64,000 nt of DNA from Methyloversatilis universalis FAM5 (GTDB lineage Bacteria > Pseudomonadota > Gammaproteobacteria > Burkholderiales > Rhodocyclaceae), in the NCBI RefSeq assembly GCF_000214035.2, contig NZ_AFHG01000052.1:62001-126000 (forward strand), in the 5' to 3' direction. This document shows positions 1 through 8,570 of the stretch, one piece after another. The notes below the pieces were generated by a model. The model had not been told where the DNA came from. It worked only from the letters and a program-made list of their open reading frames with translations, and made no database searches. How positions within the stretch are numbered: the first letter of the stretch is position 1; every line of letters starts with the position of its first letter. A program made the translations under genes and the position numbers.

Positions 1-17
1 CTGCGGAGAGTATCGTG

Positions 18-323
18 ATGCCCGACATCGACACCCTGCGCGCCGCGCTGCATACGGTGCCGGACCCGGAGCTGGCGGAAAGCATCGTCGACCTCGGCCT
101 GGTGAAACACATCGGCGTCGGTGACCGCCAGGTCGATGTGGTACTGATTCCGACCAGCGCCACCTGCCCGATGGGCGACCTGCTGATCGAGGACGCCACC
201 GCCGCGCTGCGTGCCGCCTGCCCGCCGGGCTGGGCAGTGAACGTGACGTTCGACTGGGACACGCCCTGGCATCCCGGACGCATGAGCCCGGCGCTGCAGC
301 AGCGCTTCGGCTGGAACATCTGA
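18..323 (+). CDS. DUF59/MIP18-type Fe-S cluster assembly factor
   Basis: A 101-residue protein of the DUF59 (MIP18/PaaD/SufT-like) family, which helps maturation of iron-sulfur proteins in the cytoplasm. The family pattern is visible: an N-terminal VPDPEL segment, then IVDLGLV, and the conserved cysteine in SATCPMGD near residue 52. The ATG at 18 is preferred over an in-frame GTG at 15 because a GGAGAG ribosome site at 5-10 is then well spaced. It heads a plus-strand run with a conserved hypothetical gene and an NnrS-like membrane gene, a context that would fit repair of Fe-S proteins under nitrosative stress. The partner target protein is not known. Confidence 0.85.
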   Translation: MPDIDTLRAALHTVPDPELAESIVDLGLVKHIGVGDRQVDVVLIPTSATCPMGDLLIEDATAALRAACPPGWAVNVTFDWDTPWHPGRMSPALQQRFGWNI

Positions 324-337
324 CGGAGAGACACGAC

Positions 338-742
338 ATGCAGATTGCCTCGTTCGACGACCTGATCGCCGCCGCCCGGCAGCAGCCCGAGCCGCAGCGC
401 CTGCTGCTGGTGTTCACCCGTGCCGAACTGCCGGACGGCGCCAGCGCGGCCGAGCGCGCCGGCTTCGCCGCCGGCCGGGGCGGCGCGCTGGTGCCGCACT
501 GCTGCGTGGACAAGTCGCCGCACGAACTGCAGGACTTCGCTGCGCTGGCGGAGGAGGCCGGCCTGTTCGCGCCGGACTGGGCGATCGTGTTCGTCGCAGC
601 GCTGTCCGGCAGTGGCGGTCGGCCGCCGGCCGAGGCCGACATCGGCCGCTCACTCGACCGCATGGTCGAGGCGATCAAGGCGGGCCGGCTGGACGGGCTG
701 ATGCCGGTGGACCGCCGCGGCCGGGCGGTGCGGCTGGCATGA
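338..742 (+). CDS. Conserved hypothetical protein of betaproteobacteria
   Basis: A 134-residue soluble protein with no catalytic motif I can name. It resembles a small conserved family (PEPQRLL near the N-terminus, GGALVPHCCVDK and WAIVFVAALSG in the middle) that databases sometimes label 'ribonucleotide reductase subunit alpha'. It is far too short for that enzyme and lacks its motifs, so that name should not be propagated. It begins 14 bp after the DUF59 gene and its stop overlaps the start of the next gene by 4 bp, so it is translationally coupled to the membrane protein. Confidence 0.75.
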   Translation: MQIASFDDLIAAARQQPEPQRLLLVFTRAELPDGASAAERAGFAAGRGGALVPHCCVDKSPHELQDFAALAEEAGLFAPDWAIVFVAALSGSGGRPPAEADIGRSLDRMVEAIKAGRLDGLMPVDRRGRAVRLA

Positions 743-1812
743 GCGTGACGCGGCCGCCGGGCTGGCGTCAGGCGGTCGTCGCCTGCGCGCTGCTGGCGGT
801 GGTGGCGCTGCTGTCCGGCCTGAGCGGCGGGCTGGCCCGGCTGGGCCTGCCGGTGCCGGTCATGCCGGCGCCGGTGCATGGCGCGCTGATGGTGTGCGGC
901 TTCTTCGGCACGCTGATCGCACTCGAACGCGCAGTCGCGCTCGGTCGTCTTGCCGGCCTGGGTGCGCCGCTGCTGGCCGGCATCGGTGGCCTGCTTGCGT
1001 GGAGCCCGTCGCTGCTGCCGCTGGCCCAGGCCTGCTGGGCGCTGGCTGCGGCCGGTCTGGTCGCGCTCTACGTTCATGCCGGCGTCAGCCGTGCGTGGTC
1101 GCCTCACCTGATGGTCGAACTGTGCGGTGCCGCCTGCTGGCTGGGTGGCGCGCTGCTGTGGGCGATGGGCGGCGACCTCGCCGCCACCACCCGCGGCTGG
1201 GTGGCCTTCCTGGTGCTCACCATTGCCGGTGAGCGGCGCGAACTGACCCAGCTGGTGCGGCTGCCGGCGCTGGCGCGCAGCCTGTTCATCGCGGCGGTCG
1301 CGCTGCTGATCGCCGGTGCGGTCGATCCCGCCTCGCTGGCGCTGTGGCCGGGCTGCGCGCTGCTGGCGCTGTGGCTGCTGCGCTGGGACATTGCGCCGCG
1401 CGCATGGCGTGCAGCCGGCTGGCCGGGCCATACCGCGCTCTGCCTCACCGTCGGCTATCTGTGGCTGCTGGTGGGCGCGCTGCTCGGCCTGTACGGCGAG
1501 TTCCATCCGGGGCCGCTGGCCGCCACCGGGCTGCATGCGGTGCTGCTGGGCTTCGTGTTCGCCATGGTGTTCGGCCACGCCCCCATCGTTCTGCCGGCAC
1601 TGCTGCGCCTGCGGCCGGTCTACGATCCACGTGCGCGCTGGCCGCTGTGGCTGCTCGCCCTCAGCCTTGCGCTGCGCATTGCCGGTGCGGGGCTCGGCCG
1701 GCATGATGCGCTGATGCTGGCCGGCGGGCTGCACGCCGCGGCCATCCTGCTGTTCGCGGCGCTCATGCTGCGCGCCGTGCGCGCAGCGAAACCGGCCCCC
1801 GCGATGTCGTGA
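739..1812 (+). CDS. NnrS-like polytopic membrane protein
   Basis: A 357-residue, almost wholly hydrophobic protein with about ten predicted membrane segments. Two conserved-looking histidine motifs stand out: HGALMVCGFFGTLIALERA near residues 48-66 and HAVLLGFVF...FGHAPIVLPAL near 265-290. These resemble the histidine-bearing helices of NnrS, a heme/copper membrane protein linked to tolerance of nitric oxide in denitrifiers. The protein is shorter than classical NnrS (about 400 residues) and could be a sister family. It starts with ATGA overlapping the upstream gene, and the nitrate and NO genes elsewhere in the window make an NO-related role plausible. The function is inferred, not demonstrated. 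Confidence 0.65.
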   Translation: MSVTRPPGWRQAVVACALLAVVALLSGLSGGLARLGLPVPVMPAPVHGALMVCGFFGTLIALERAVALGRLAGLGAPLLAGIGGLLAWSPSLLPLAQACWALAAAGLVALYVHAGVSRAWSPHLMVELCGAACWLGGALLWAMGGDLAATTRGWVAFLVLTIAGERRELTQLVRLPALARSLFIAAVALLIAGAVDPASLALWPGCALLALWLLRWDIAPRAWRAAGWPGHTALCLTVGYLWLLVGALLGLYGEFHPGPLAATGLHAVLLGFVFAMVFGHAPIVLPALLRLRPVYDPRARWPLWLLALSLALRIAGAGLGRHDALMLAGGLHAAAILLFAALMLRAVRAAKPAPAMS

Positions 1813-1825
1813 AGGAGTACCCGCG

Positions 1826-2482
1826 ATGAACACACCGGACAATCTGTCGGCCTGGCGACGCGCCGAGCGCCAGCGTCTGCTGACCGAGCGCGAGGCGGTC
1901 GAGCCGGCGCAGCGCATGGCGCGCAATGTCGAAATCACCGGCTATCTCGAAGCGGGTTTCCCGCTGCTGTCCCATATGACGATCGGCTTCTGCTGGCCCT
2001 TCCGCGGCGAATTCGACAGCCGCCATCTGCTGCGCTCGCTGCGTACGCAGGGCGCGCGCGGCGCGCTGCCCGAAGTGGTCGAGCGCAACGCGCCGCTGGT
2101 GTTCCGCGAATGGTGGCCGGGCGTGGCCACCACGCCCGGCGTGTTCGACCTGCCGGTGCCGGACGACACCAATGTCGTGCAGCCGCATGCGCTGCTGGTG
2201 CCGCCGGTCGGCTTCGACGCGCGCGGCTATCGCCTCGGCTATGGCGGCGGCTTCTTCGACCGTACGCTTGCCGCCTGCACGGTGCAGCCGCTGAAGATAG
2301 GTGTGGCGTTCGAACTGTCGCGCATGCCGACCATCCATCCGCAGCCGCATGACATTCCGATGGATTTCATCGTGACCGAAGCCGGCATCTTCGAAGTGTC
2401 GGACGACGGTCTGCACGAAATCGATGTCGATACCTGTGCCCAGCGCGCGCACGCGCTGGTGGCCAGCCGCATCCTGCGGTGA
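1826..2482 (+). CDS. 5-formyltetrahydrofolate cyclo-ligase family protein
   Basis: A 218-residue member of the 5-FTHF cyclo-ligase family, which converts 5-formyl-THF to 5,10-methenyl-THF using ATP and so recycles a folate storage form. Family features include the N-terminal basic region, PFRGEFDSR, the LLVPPVGFDARGYRLGYGGGFFDR segment (the characteristic glycine-rich loop near residues 119-142) and the C-terminal PHDIPMDFIVTE. It lies 13 bp after the NnrS-like gene behind a GGAG-type ribosome site and probably belongs to the same transcript. The family includes divergent members whose substrate is uncertain, so the exact reaction is inferred from the family. Confidence 0.85.
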   Translation: MNTPDNLSAWRRAERQRLLTEREAVEPAQRMARNVEITGYLEAGFPLLSHMTIGFCWPFRGEFDSRHLLRSLRTQGARGALPEVVERNAPLVFREWWPGVATTPGVFDLPVPDDTNVVQPHALLVPPVGFDARGYRLGYGGGFFDRTLAACTVQPLKIGVAFELSRMPTIHPQPHDIPMDFIVTEAGIFEVSDDGLHEIDVDTCAQRAHALVASRILR

Positions 2483-2501
2483 ACCTGAAAGATTCCGCCC
2501 G

Positions 2502-3938
2502 ATGAACACCTCCACTGCCTTCCGCTCACGTCTGGCCGCGCTGCTCGCCACGCTGGAACAGGGCCTGGTCGAGCGCCGCCACGTCGTGCGCATGACCCTG
2601 CTGGCCGCGCTCGCCGGCGAGCACACGCTGCTGATCGGCCCGCCGGGCACCGCCAAGAGCGAACTGGCGCGCAGGCTGCACCGCGCCTTCCGCGACGCCC
2701 GCTACTTCGAGCGACTGCTCACCCGCTTTTCGGTGCCGGAAGAACTGTTCGGTCCGCTGTCCATCCGCGCGCTGGAGCAGGACCGCTACGAACGTCATAC
2801 AGACGGCTTCCTGCCGGACGCCACCATCGCCTTCATCGACGAGGTGTTCAAGGCCAACAGCGCCATCCTGAACGCGCTGCTCACGCTGCTGAACGAGCGC
2901 GAGTTCGACAATGGCGCCGGCCGCCAGCTGTGCCCGCTGGTCAGCGTGATCGGCGCCACCAACGAGGTGCCGGACGACGAGGTGGGCGAAGCCTTCTTCG
3001 ACCGCTTCCTGCTGCGCATTCCGGTCAGCGCGGTGAGCGGTGATGGCTTTGCCGCGCTGCTGGCGGCCGGCTGCGCCGACGAATGGACGCCGCCGGCGGA
3101 CGCGCTGCTGCTGGGCGACGAGGATCTGGGCGCGGTGTCGAATGCCGCGCAGGCGGTGAGGCTGCCGGCGCGGGTGGTCTGTCTGCTGGCCGAACTGCGC
3201 GCGCATCTGGCGGACGAGGGCGCCTATGTGTCGGACCGGCGCTGGGTGAAAACCGCCTGGCTGCTGAGGGTCGCGGCCGCGGCCGAGGGCCGCGACCAGG
3301 TCGGTCCGTGGGACCTGCTGCTGCTGCCCGCCTGCGTGGCGCCGGACGCCGGGCGGCAGGCGGCGGTGGCCGACTGGCTGCTGGCGCGGCTGGGCGTGCG
3401 CGCGGGCTTCGCGCCGGAGCGCCTGTCGCGCGTGGTGCAGGCTTTCCAGGCCCAGCTCGAAACCGAACAGAACGCGAGCGATCTCGACTACGACGAATCC
3501 GGCAGGCTGCGTTTCAGCGCGCCGGAGGCCATGACCGAGAAAGCTGAAGAACTGGCCGGCGTGATCGGTGACGCCAAGGGCGGCGCCGGTGCGCTGCGCA
3601 TGAATTACAGCCGGCGCCGCCGCTACGGCCCGGCCCACATCGCGGCGCGCACCGGGCAGATCGACGATCTGCTCGCGCGCATCGCCGGCTATGCCGAAGA
3701 GCTGGCCGCCGAGCGCGCCAGTCTTGCCGCGGCCCGCGCGAGTACGCTGTGGCTGGATGACGGCCTGCTGGCCGCGCTGGACGCGCGGCTCGCCGATACT
3801 GCGGCGGTGATCGCCGGGCTGGCCGAGCGCGCCTGCGACGCCCGCCGCGGCTTCGACAACCTGCCACGTCTGTCGGCCGAAGAGGCCGCCCGTTTCAGCG
3901 ACCTGCCGGAGCCGGTCGAGCACGAGCCGCTGGCGTGA
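2502..3938 (+). CDS. ravA: RavA/MoxR-family AAA+ ATPase
   Basis: A 478-residue cytoplasmic MoxR-class AAA+ ATPase. Walker A (GPPGTAKS) is at residues 46-53, Walker B (TIAFIDEVF) at about 107-115, sensor 1 (ISVIGATNE-like) follows, and the FFDRFLLR segment holds the arginine finger. The length and C-terminal extension match RavA rather than short MoxR proteins. RavA works with the VWA protein ViaA, whose gene follows with a 4-bp overlap. The pair is known to act on respiratory Fe-S enzymes such as NADH dehydrogenase and fumarate reductase. I chose the ATG at 2502 because the longer in-frame extension overlaps the upstream gene and lacks similarity. Confidence 0.88.
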   Translation: MNTSTAFRSRLAALLATLEQGLVERRHVVRMTLLAALAGEHTLLIGPPGTAKSELARRLHRAFRDARYFERLLTRFSVPEELFGPLSIRALEQDRYERHTDGFLPDATIAFIDEVFKANSAILNALLTLLNEREFDNGAGRQLCPLVSVIGATNEVPDDEVGEAFFDRFLLRIPVSAVSGDGFAALLAAGCADEWTPPADALLLGDEDLGAVSNAAQAVRLPARVVCLLAELRAHLADEGAYVSDRRWVKTAWLLRVAAAAEGRDQVGPWDLLLLPACVAPDAGRQAAVADWLLARLGVRAGFAPERLSRVVQAFQAQLETEQNASDLDYDESGRLRFSAPEAMTEKAEELAGVIGDAKGGAGALRMNYSRRRRYGPAHIAARTGQIDDLLARIAGYAEELAAERASLAAARASTLWLDDGLLAALDARLADTAAVIAGLAERACDARRGFDNLPRLSAEEAARFSDLPEPVEHEPLA

Positions 3939-5548
3939 GCGAAGGCCCGGCTCCGCTGCTGTTCGCCGGCCGTGAAGCGCGGCTGGCCGCACTCGATGCG
4001 CTGCCGCGCACACTGTGGCTGGGCAGCCTCACCCACGCGCACGGTGCGCTCGAGCCGCGGCTGGCGACCCTGGTCGCGCTGCGCGCCGGTCTGGTCGGCG
4101 GTCGCGTGCCGGCCGACCGCGACTGGGTCTGGCCCGGTCCGGCACTGGCCCGCCGGCTGTGCGACACGCTGGCCGAGCTCGATCTGGCCGCCTACTGCAC
4201 CGGCCGCGAAGGGCTGTCGGACACGGTGGTGCAGAGCCTGCTGTTCCATCTCGATCTGGTGCCGGACTACCGCGACCGCGGCGCCAGCGAAACCGGCGCG
4301 CTGCAGCGCGCGATCGAGGCCTTCGGTTCCGACTGGCAGGAGCGCCGCGGCCAGATGGACCAGCTGATCGAGGTGTTCGGCAAGCTGCCGGACGACAGCA
4401 AGGACGCGCGCTGGGACGTGCTGGCCGGCGTGCTGAAGTCGGAGGGCTGGCAGACCGTGCTGCGCATCCGCCGGCTGCTGGAAAGGCTGGCTGACCTGGC
4501 CGCCTGCATACGCCGTCTCGGCCGCGCCCGGCTGTCCGATGAAAGTGATGAGGCGAGCCGCACGCCGGTCACCGTCATGCAGTCGGCGGTGGCCCGGCGT
4601 AGCGAGGCGCGTACCGTGCGCGTGCCCGACATGCCGGGCGAGACGCGCGGTGTGCATCGTGCCGACCGCATCGCCCGCATGCTGCCGGCCGAGGCGGTGC
4701 TGCTCGGCCACCCGACGCTGCGTCTGGTGTGGCACGCGCGGCGCGCCGAACGCACGCTGCTCTGCTACGAGGACGACGACCGCATGCGCGAAGTGCGTCA
4801 TGTCGACGCGCCGGTGCTGCAGCCGCGGCCCGATCCGCAGCAGGACCGCCGGCTCGAGATGGGCCCGCTGCTGGTGTGCGTGGACACCTCGGCGTCGATG
4901 CAGGGGGGCGCCGGCGAAGTGGCCAAGGCGGTGGTGCTGGAGGCGGTGCGCACCGCCCACGCGCAGGGCCGCGCCTGCCACGTGTTTGCCTTCGGCGGCG
5001 CCGGCGAGGTGGTGGACATGGAGATTGCGGTCGATGCCGAAGGCATCGACAGGCTGGTGCGCTTTCTGGGCCAGGGCTTCGGCGGCGGTACCGACATCTG
5101 CGGGCCGCTGGAATACGCGCTGGCCCGGCTGGAACAGGCCGCGTGGCGCATGGCCGACCTGCTGGTCGCGTCCGACGGCGACTTTGGCGCCACGCCCGAG
5201 GTGGTGGCACGGCTCGATGCCGCCAAGCGCGATCTCGGCCTGCGGGTGCAGGGCGTGCTGATCGGCGACCGCGAAACCATCGGCTTTCTCGAAGTGGCCG
5301 ACCACATCCACCCGGTGCGCGACTGGCGCCGCTACGGCACCGAAGGGCGCGGCGCCGAGCCGCCCATCCACACCCACCGGCTCACCGCGCTGTATTTTCC
5401 GGGCGCGCTGCGCACCAGCGAGAACCGCGACGCCACGGTCAGCGGCGAAGTCGCCTCGGCCGCGGTGCGGGCCGGCCTGCGCCGCGGCCAGCCGCTGCCG
5501 GATCACCTGCGGCCTCCCCATTCTTCACCTGACGAACCCGACGCATGA
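3935..5548 (+). CDS. viaA: ViaA-like VWA domain protein
   Basis: A 537-residue protein with a C-terminal von Willebrand factor A domain. The MIDAS motif DTSASM is at about residue 317, followed by the conserved FGGGTDI-type threonine motif near 382 and ASDGDFG near 411. The N-terminal half is helical, as in ViaA, the metal-binding partner that is remodelled by RavA. The start is a GTG that overlaps the ravA stop (GTGA), and the stop overlaps the start of the next gene by 4 bp, so the three genes are translated as a coupled unit. Confidence 0.85.
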   Translation: MSEGPAPLLFAGREARLAALDALPRTLWLGSLTHAHGALEPRLATLVALRAGLVGGRVPADRDWVWPGPALARRLCDTLAELDLAAYCTGREGLSDTVVQSLLFHLDLVPDYRDRGASETGALQRAIEAFGSDWQERRGQMDQLIEVFGKLPDDSKDARWDVLAGVLKSEGWQTVLRIRRLLERLADLAACIRRLGRARLSDESDEASRTPVTVMQSAVARRSEARTVRVPDMPGETRGVHRADRIARMLPAEAVLLGHPTLRLVWHARRAERTLLCYEDDDRMREVRHVDAPVLQPRPDPQQDRRLEMGPLLVCVDTSASMQGGAGEVAKAVVLEAVRTAHAQGRACHVFAFGGAGEVVDMEIAVDAEGIDRLVRFLGQGFGGGTDICGPLEYALARLEQAAWRMADLLVASDGDFGATPEVVARLDAAKRDLGLRVQGVLIGDRETIGFLEVADHIHPVRDWRRYGTEGRGAEPPIHTHRLTALYFPGALRTSENRDATVSGEVASAAVRAGLRRGQPLPDHLRPPHSSPDEPDA

Positions 5549-6417
5549 GCTTCGCCACCGACTATCTCGCCCAGATCGAAACCCTGGCAGCACGCATGCC
5601 GCTGCCGCGCGTGCGCGCGCTGCACCTGCCGCCGCCGGTGGCCGACGAACCCTGCCGCGATGGCGCCAGCGGTCACGCGCGCGGCGAGTTCTGCGCGCTG
5701 GAACTGGAAGATGGCAGCATCGGGCTCTCATACGTGCTGCTCGACGACACGCTGGAGCGGCTGCGCAAGGGCCCCGGCCTCGATGACCTGAAGGGCACGG
5801 ACGCGCTGGCGCTGGCCCGCCGCTACGTGAGCGGGCAGGGCGTGGATCGCACGCTGGGCTTCGTCTGCGCCAACGCGATCACCCGCTGCCTGTTCGACCG
5901 CGCCGGCTACCGGCCGGAGGGCAGCAGCGATTCCATCGGCCAGATGGATCCGCAGCCGGGCGACACGATCGGCATGATCGGCCTGTTCGGTCCGCTGGTG
6001 GAGCGCATCGTCGCCGCAGGTGCCGACCTCACCGTGATCGAACTGGACGAGCGCGCGGTCGGCGAACGCGAGGGCTGGCGGGTCACCACCGACGCCAGCG
6101 CGCTGGAGCGCTGCAGCAAGGTGCTGTCCACCAGCACGCTGCTGCTGAACGACACGCTGGACCGCATGCTCGCCCACTGCCGCGCCGCCCGCTGGTTCGC
6201 CATGGTCGGCCCCAGCGCCGGCTGTCTGCCCGACGCGCTGTTCGCCCGCGGCGTCACGCTGCTCGGCGGCAGCTGGGTCGAGGACCGCGCCGCCTTCATC
6301 GACGGGCTCACGTCCGGCGACAAGGACAGGCACAAGGGCCGCAGGGCCACCTCCAAGTTCGCGCTGACCGTCGACGGATGGCCCGGTTTCGATCGACTTC
6401 TCGAACGCGTCCGCTAG
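5545..6417 (+). CDS. DUF364 / Rossmann-like putative metal-chelation protein
   Basis: A 290-residue protein resembling the PF04016 (DUF364) family, described as having a Rossmann-like fold and a putative heavy-metal chelation role. Visible elements are a first domain (FCALELEDGSIGLSYVL), the linker CANAITRCLF, then GDTIGMIGLFGPLVERI and a C-terminal AMVGPSAGCLPDALF segment with TLLGG. The gene overlaps viaA by 4 bp. In this position it may supply a metal or cofactor to whatever target RavA-ViaA acts on. That link is inference from coupling only. Confidence 0.7.
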   Translation: MSFATDYLAQIETLAARMPLPRVRALHLPPPVADEPCRDGASGHARGEFCALELEDGSIGLSYVLLDDTLERLRKGPGLDDLKGTDALALARRYVSGQGVDRTLGFVCANAITRCLFDRAGYRPEGSSDSIGQMDPQPGDTIGMIGLFGPLVERIVAAGADLTVIELDERAVGEREGWRVTTDASALERCSKVLSTSTLLLNDTLDRMLAHCRAARWFAMVGPSAGCLPDALFARGVTLLGGSWVEDRAAFIDGLTSGDKDRHKGRRATSKFALTVDGWPGFDRLLERVR

Positions 6418-6486
6418 ACCGGGCCGCGCCCGACCCAGGTCCGCTGGCACACTGTGCATCCCGAAACCCGCCCACGGATATCTGAC

Positions 6487-6720
6487 ATGAGTGATCTGCC
6501 GCCTCTGCCCGCCATCGCCCCCGGTCGCTACCGCCACTACAAGGGCGGCGAGTACGAAGTGGTCTGCGTCGTGCGGCACAGCGAAACGCTGGAGCCGATG
6601 GTGCTGTACCGGCCGCTGTACAACGACTCCGGGCTGTGGGTGCGGCTTTTCGACATGTTCGTCGGTCAGGTCGAGATCGGCGGGGTGGTGCTCCAGCGTT
6701 TCACACCGGTCGCCGCTTGA
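6487..6720 (+). CDS. DUF1653 family protein
   Basis: A 77-residue small cytoplasmic protein of the DUF1653 family, recognised by PGRYRHYKGGEYEVVCVVRHSETLEPMVLYRPLY and the aromatic DSGLWVRLFDMF segment (shown here only by key words: RYRHYKG, HSET, VLYR, LWVR). The function of the family is unknown. I start at ATG 6487, which begins the conserved domain. The longer upstream reading frame adds an unconserved stretch. The gene stands alone between the DUF364 gene and the GyrI-like gene, about 70 bp from the former. Confidence 0.8.
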   Translation: MSDLPPLPAIAPGRYRHYKGGEYEVVCVVRHSETLEPMVLYRPLYNDSGLWVRLFDMFVGQVEIGGVVLQRFTPVAA

Positions 6721-6741
6721 TCGTGGGCGCTGGCGCAAAAA

Positions 6742-7236
6742 ATGCCCATGAGATTTCACCGCGCCGACGTGCGCATCGTTGAACAGCCGGCGATACGGGT
6801 GGCCGTGCTGGCACATCACGGCCACCCGGACACGCTGGACGCGTCGATCCGCCGCTTCATCGACTGGCGGCGTGCGCACCGGCTGCCGCCCGCGGTCAGC
6901 GCGACCTACAACATCCTGTACCGCGTTCCTGAGGGCGGTACGGCGGCGGATTTCAGGCTTGACCTGTGTGCAGCGGTCAGCGAGCCGGTCGCCGCCAATC
7001 CGCACGGTGTGGTCGAGGGGGTCATTCCCGGCGGACGCTGCGCGGTGCTGCGCCATGTCGGCAGCGACGACACGCTGGGTGACGCGATCCGCTTCCTGCA
7101 TGCCGAATGGCTGCCGGACAGCGGCGAAACCCGACGCGATGTTCCGGTCTGGCTGCAGCGGCTCCGCTTTCATCCCGAAGTGCCCGAAAGCGCGGCGGAG
7201 AGCGATCTCTTCCTGCCGCTGTGCCCGCTCCGCTGA
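6742..7236 (+). CDS. GyrI-like effector-binding domain protein
   Basis: A 164-residue stand-alone GyrI-like (SbmC/Rob effector-binding) domain without a DNA-binding part. The fold signature is seen as VRIVEQPAIRVAVLAHHGHP at the N-terminus, FIDWRRAH, YNILYRVPEG, FRLDLCAAV and PGGRCAVLRHVG. Free-standing members bind small amphipathic compounds, and in E. coli SbmC protects DNA gyrase. Two in-frame ATGs (6742 and 6748) are possible and neither has a clear ribosome site. No neighbour suggests a substrate. Confidence 0.8.
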   Translation: MPMRFHRADVRIVEQPAIRVAVLAHHGHPDTLDASIRRFIDWRRAHRLPPAVSATYNILYRVPEGGTAADFRLDLCAAVSEPVAANPHGVVEGVIPGGRCAVLRHVGSDDTLGDAIRFLHAEWLPDSGETRRDVPVWLQRLRFHPEVPESAAESDLFLPLCPLR

Positions 7237-7276
7237 AAATGCCGTCATGATGCAGGCCTGTCTTCAGGAGCCTGTC

Positions 7277-7723
7277 ATGCAGATCGATACCGCCACCCCC
7301 GCCGACATTCCCGCGCTGTGCGGACTGCTGTCTGTGCTGTTCTCGCAAGAAGCCGAGTTCTCGCCCGACATCTCCGCGCAGGCGCGCGGGCTGGCGATGA
7401 TTGTCGGCGATCCGCGGGTCGGCGCCGTGCTGCTGGCGCGCCAGGGCGACGAGGTCACCGGCATGGTGAATCTGCTCTACACGGTGTCCACCGCGCTGGG
7501 TCAGCGCGTGCTGCTGCTGGAGGACATGGTGGTCGCGCCGTCGGCCCGTGGCGGTGGCGTGGGCAGCGCGCTGCTGCAGGCGGCGATCGCCTTCGCCCGC
7601 GAGCAGGGCTGCCCGCGCATCACGCTGCTGACCGATACCGTCAACGTCGATGCCCAGCGTTTCTACGCGCGGCACGGCTTCGTGGCGTCGCCGATGAAGC
7701 CGATGCGCTGGCTGGCGATCTGA
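7277..7723 (+). CDS. GNAT family N-acetyltransferase
   Basis: A 148-residue GNAT acetyltransferase. The acetyl-CoA binding motif A appears as VVAPSARGGGVGSALLQAA around residues 89-107 and the C-terminal FYARHGF motif B is present. The start at 7277 is supported by AGGAG at 7266-7270, six bases upstream. The acceptor substrate cannot be deduced. The gene is likely monocistronic or a short unit with the GyrI-like gene about 40 bp upstream. Confidence 0.85.
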   Translation: MQIDTATPADIPALCGLLSVLFSQEAEFSPDISAQARGLAMIVGDPRVGAVLLARQGDEVTGMVNLLYTVSTALGQRVLLLEDMVVAPSARGGGVGSALLQAAIAFAREQGCPRITLLTDTVNVDAQRFYARHGFVASPMKPMRWLAI

Positions 7724-7827
7724 TCCCGAACGGGAGCGGACTACGGCGCGGCTCATGCGCCGACTCAACGAAAGCATCACATTCACGCGGCATGCTGGCC
7801 TCCATTGCCCACGAGGAGGTCGCGTCG

Positions 7828-8532
7828 ATGAAGCACGTTCTTGCCGCAAGCTGCGCGCTGCTGCTGTCCTGTGCCGTGCAGGCGGCGGAATACCGTTTCG
7901 ATCCGCAGCTCAGCCATGTCGAGGTGGAGACGGCGCATTACGTGTACATCACGGACGGCGGGGCCTTCGGCGGCCCGGCCTGGACGCTGGTGAGCGATTA
8001 CACCCGGTATTCGATCAGCGGCGCGCTGCAGGCCGACATCGGCGTGTCCGACTACGACCCGTCCATCCGCCGTGCCTGGTTCAGCGCGCTGCAGATCGAC
8101 TACGGCAGTGCGCCGGCCTACGCGCTGACGCTGCCGACCTTCCTGCCGATGGACGGGCTCACCGCCACGCTGCGGCCCGAGCCGGGCTTTCTCGACTACG
8201 ACGGTTTCTACGGGCCCATGGATCCGCTGGTGTGCGCCTGCGTGACCGGCGGCAACCCGTCGGCTCCGGTCACCCATTACGCCGGGCGACTGGACGCGCA
8301 ACAGGTACATCTGGTAGCCAGCGTGGCCTATCCGCAGACAGCCTCGTGGTCCTGGCTGCTGCCCGTTGCCGATACGGCCCCGGCACTGCCCGACTGGGCG
8401 ATCGCCGGTCGGGTGAGCCGCATCGTGATGGCCGGCAGCGTGTCCGCCGTGCCCGAGCCGGACGACTTCGCGCTGTGGGGCGCCGGCCTGCTGGTGGCCG
8501 GTGTTGCCGCCCGTCGCCGGCTGGCGGGCTGA
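7828..8532 (+). CDS. PEP-CTERM sorting domain protein
   Basis: A 234-residue exported protein. It has an N-terminal signal peptide (MKHVLAASCALLLSCAVQA) and a typical PEP-CTERM tail: VPEPDDFA, a hydrophobic stretch, then RRR at the C-terminus. Such proteins are processed by exosortase (EpsH/XrtA type) and delivered to the envelope or exopolysaccharide matrix. The exosortase gene is not in this window. The ribosome site GAGGAGGT at 7813-7820 fixes the start at 7828. The body between signal and tail matches no family I can name. A 7-bp inverted repeat (8531-8537/8550-8556) spans the stop codon and may act as a weak terminator. Confidence 0.88.
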   Translation: MKHVLAASCALLLSCAVQAAEYRFDPQLSHVEVETAHYVYITDGGAFGGPAWTLVSDYTRYSISGALQADIGVSDYDPSIRRAWFSALQIDYGSAPAYALTLPTFLPMDGLTATLRPEPGFLDYDGFYGPMDPLVCACVTGGNPSAPVTHYAGRLDAQQVHLVASVAYPQTASWSWLLPVADTAPALPDWAIAGRVSRIVMAGSVSAVPEPDDFALWGAGLLVAGVAARRRLAG

Positions 8533-8570
8533 GCCGGCATCACTCCACCCCGGCTCCGGAAGGCAGGCGC

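Noticed and set aside
338-742. Naming this gene ribonucleotide reductase alpha subunit
   Set aside because: The protein has 134 residues and none of the catalytic cysteine or glycyl-radical motifs. The name seems to be a propagated database error.
7742-7827. A sigma-54 promoter before the first PEP-CTERM gene (TGGCCTCCATTGC)
   Set aside because: GG and GC are only 8 bases apart, so RNA polymerase-sigma-54 could not use it.
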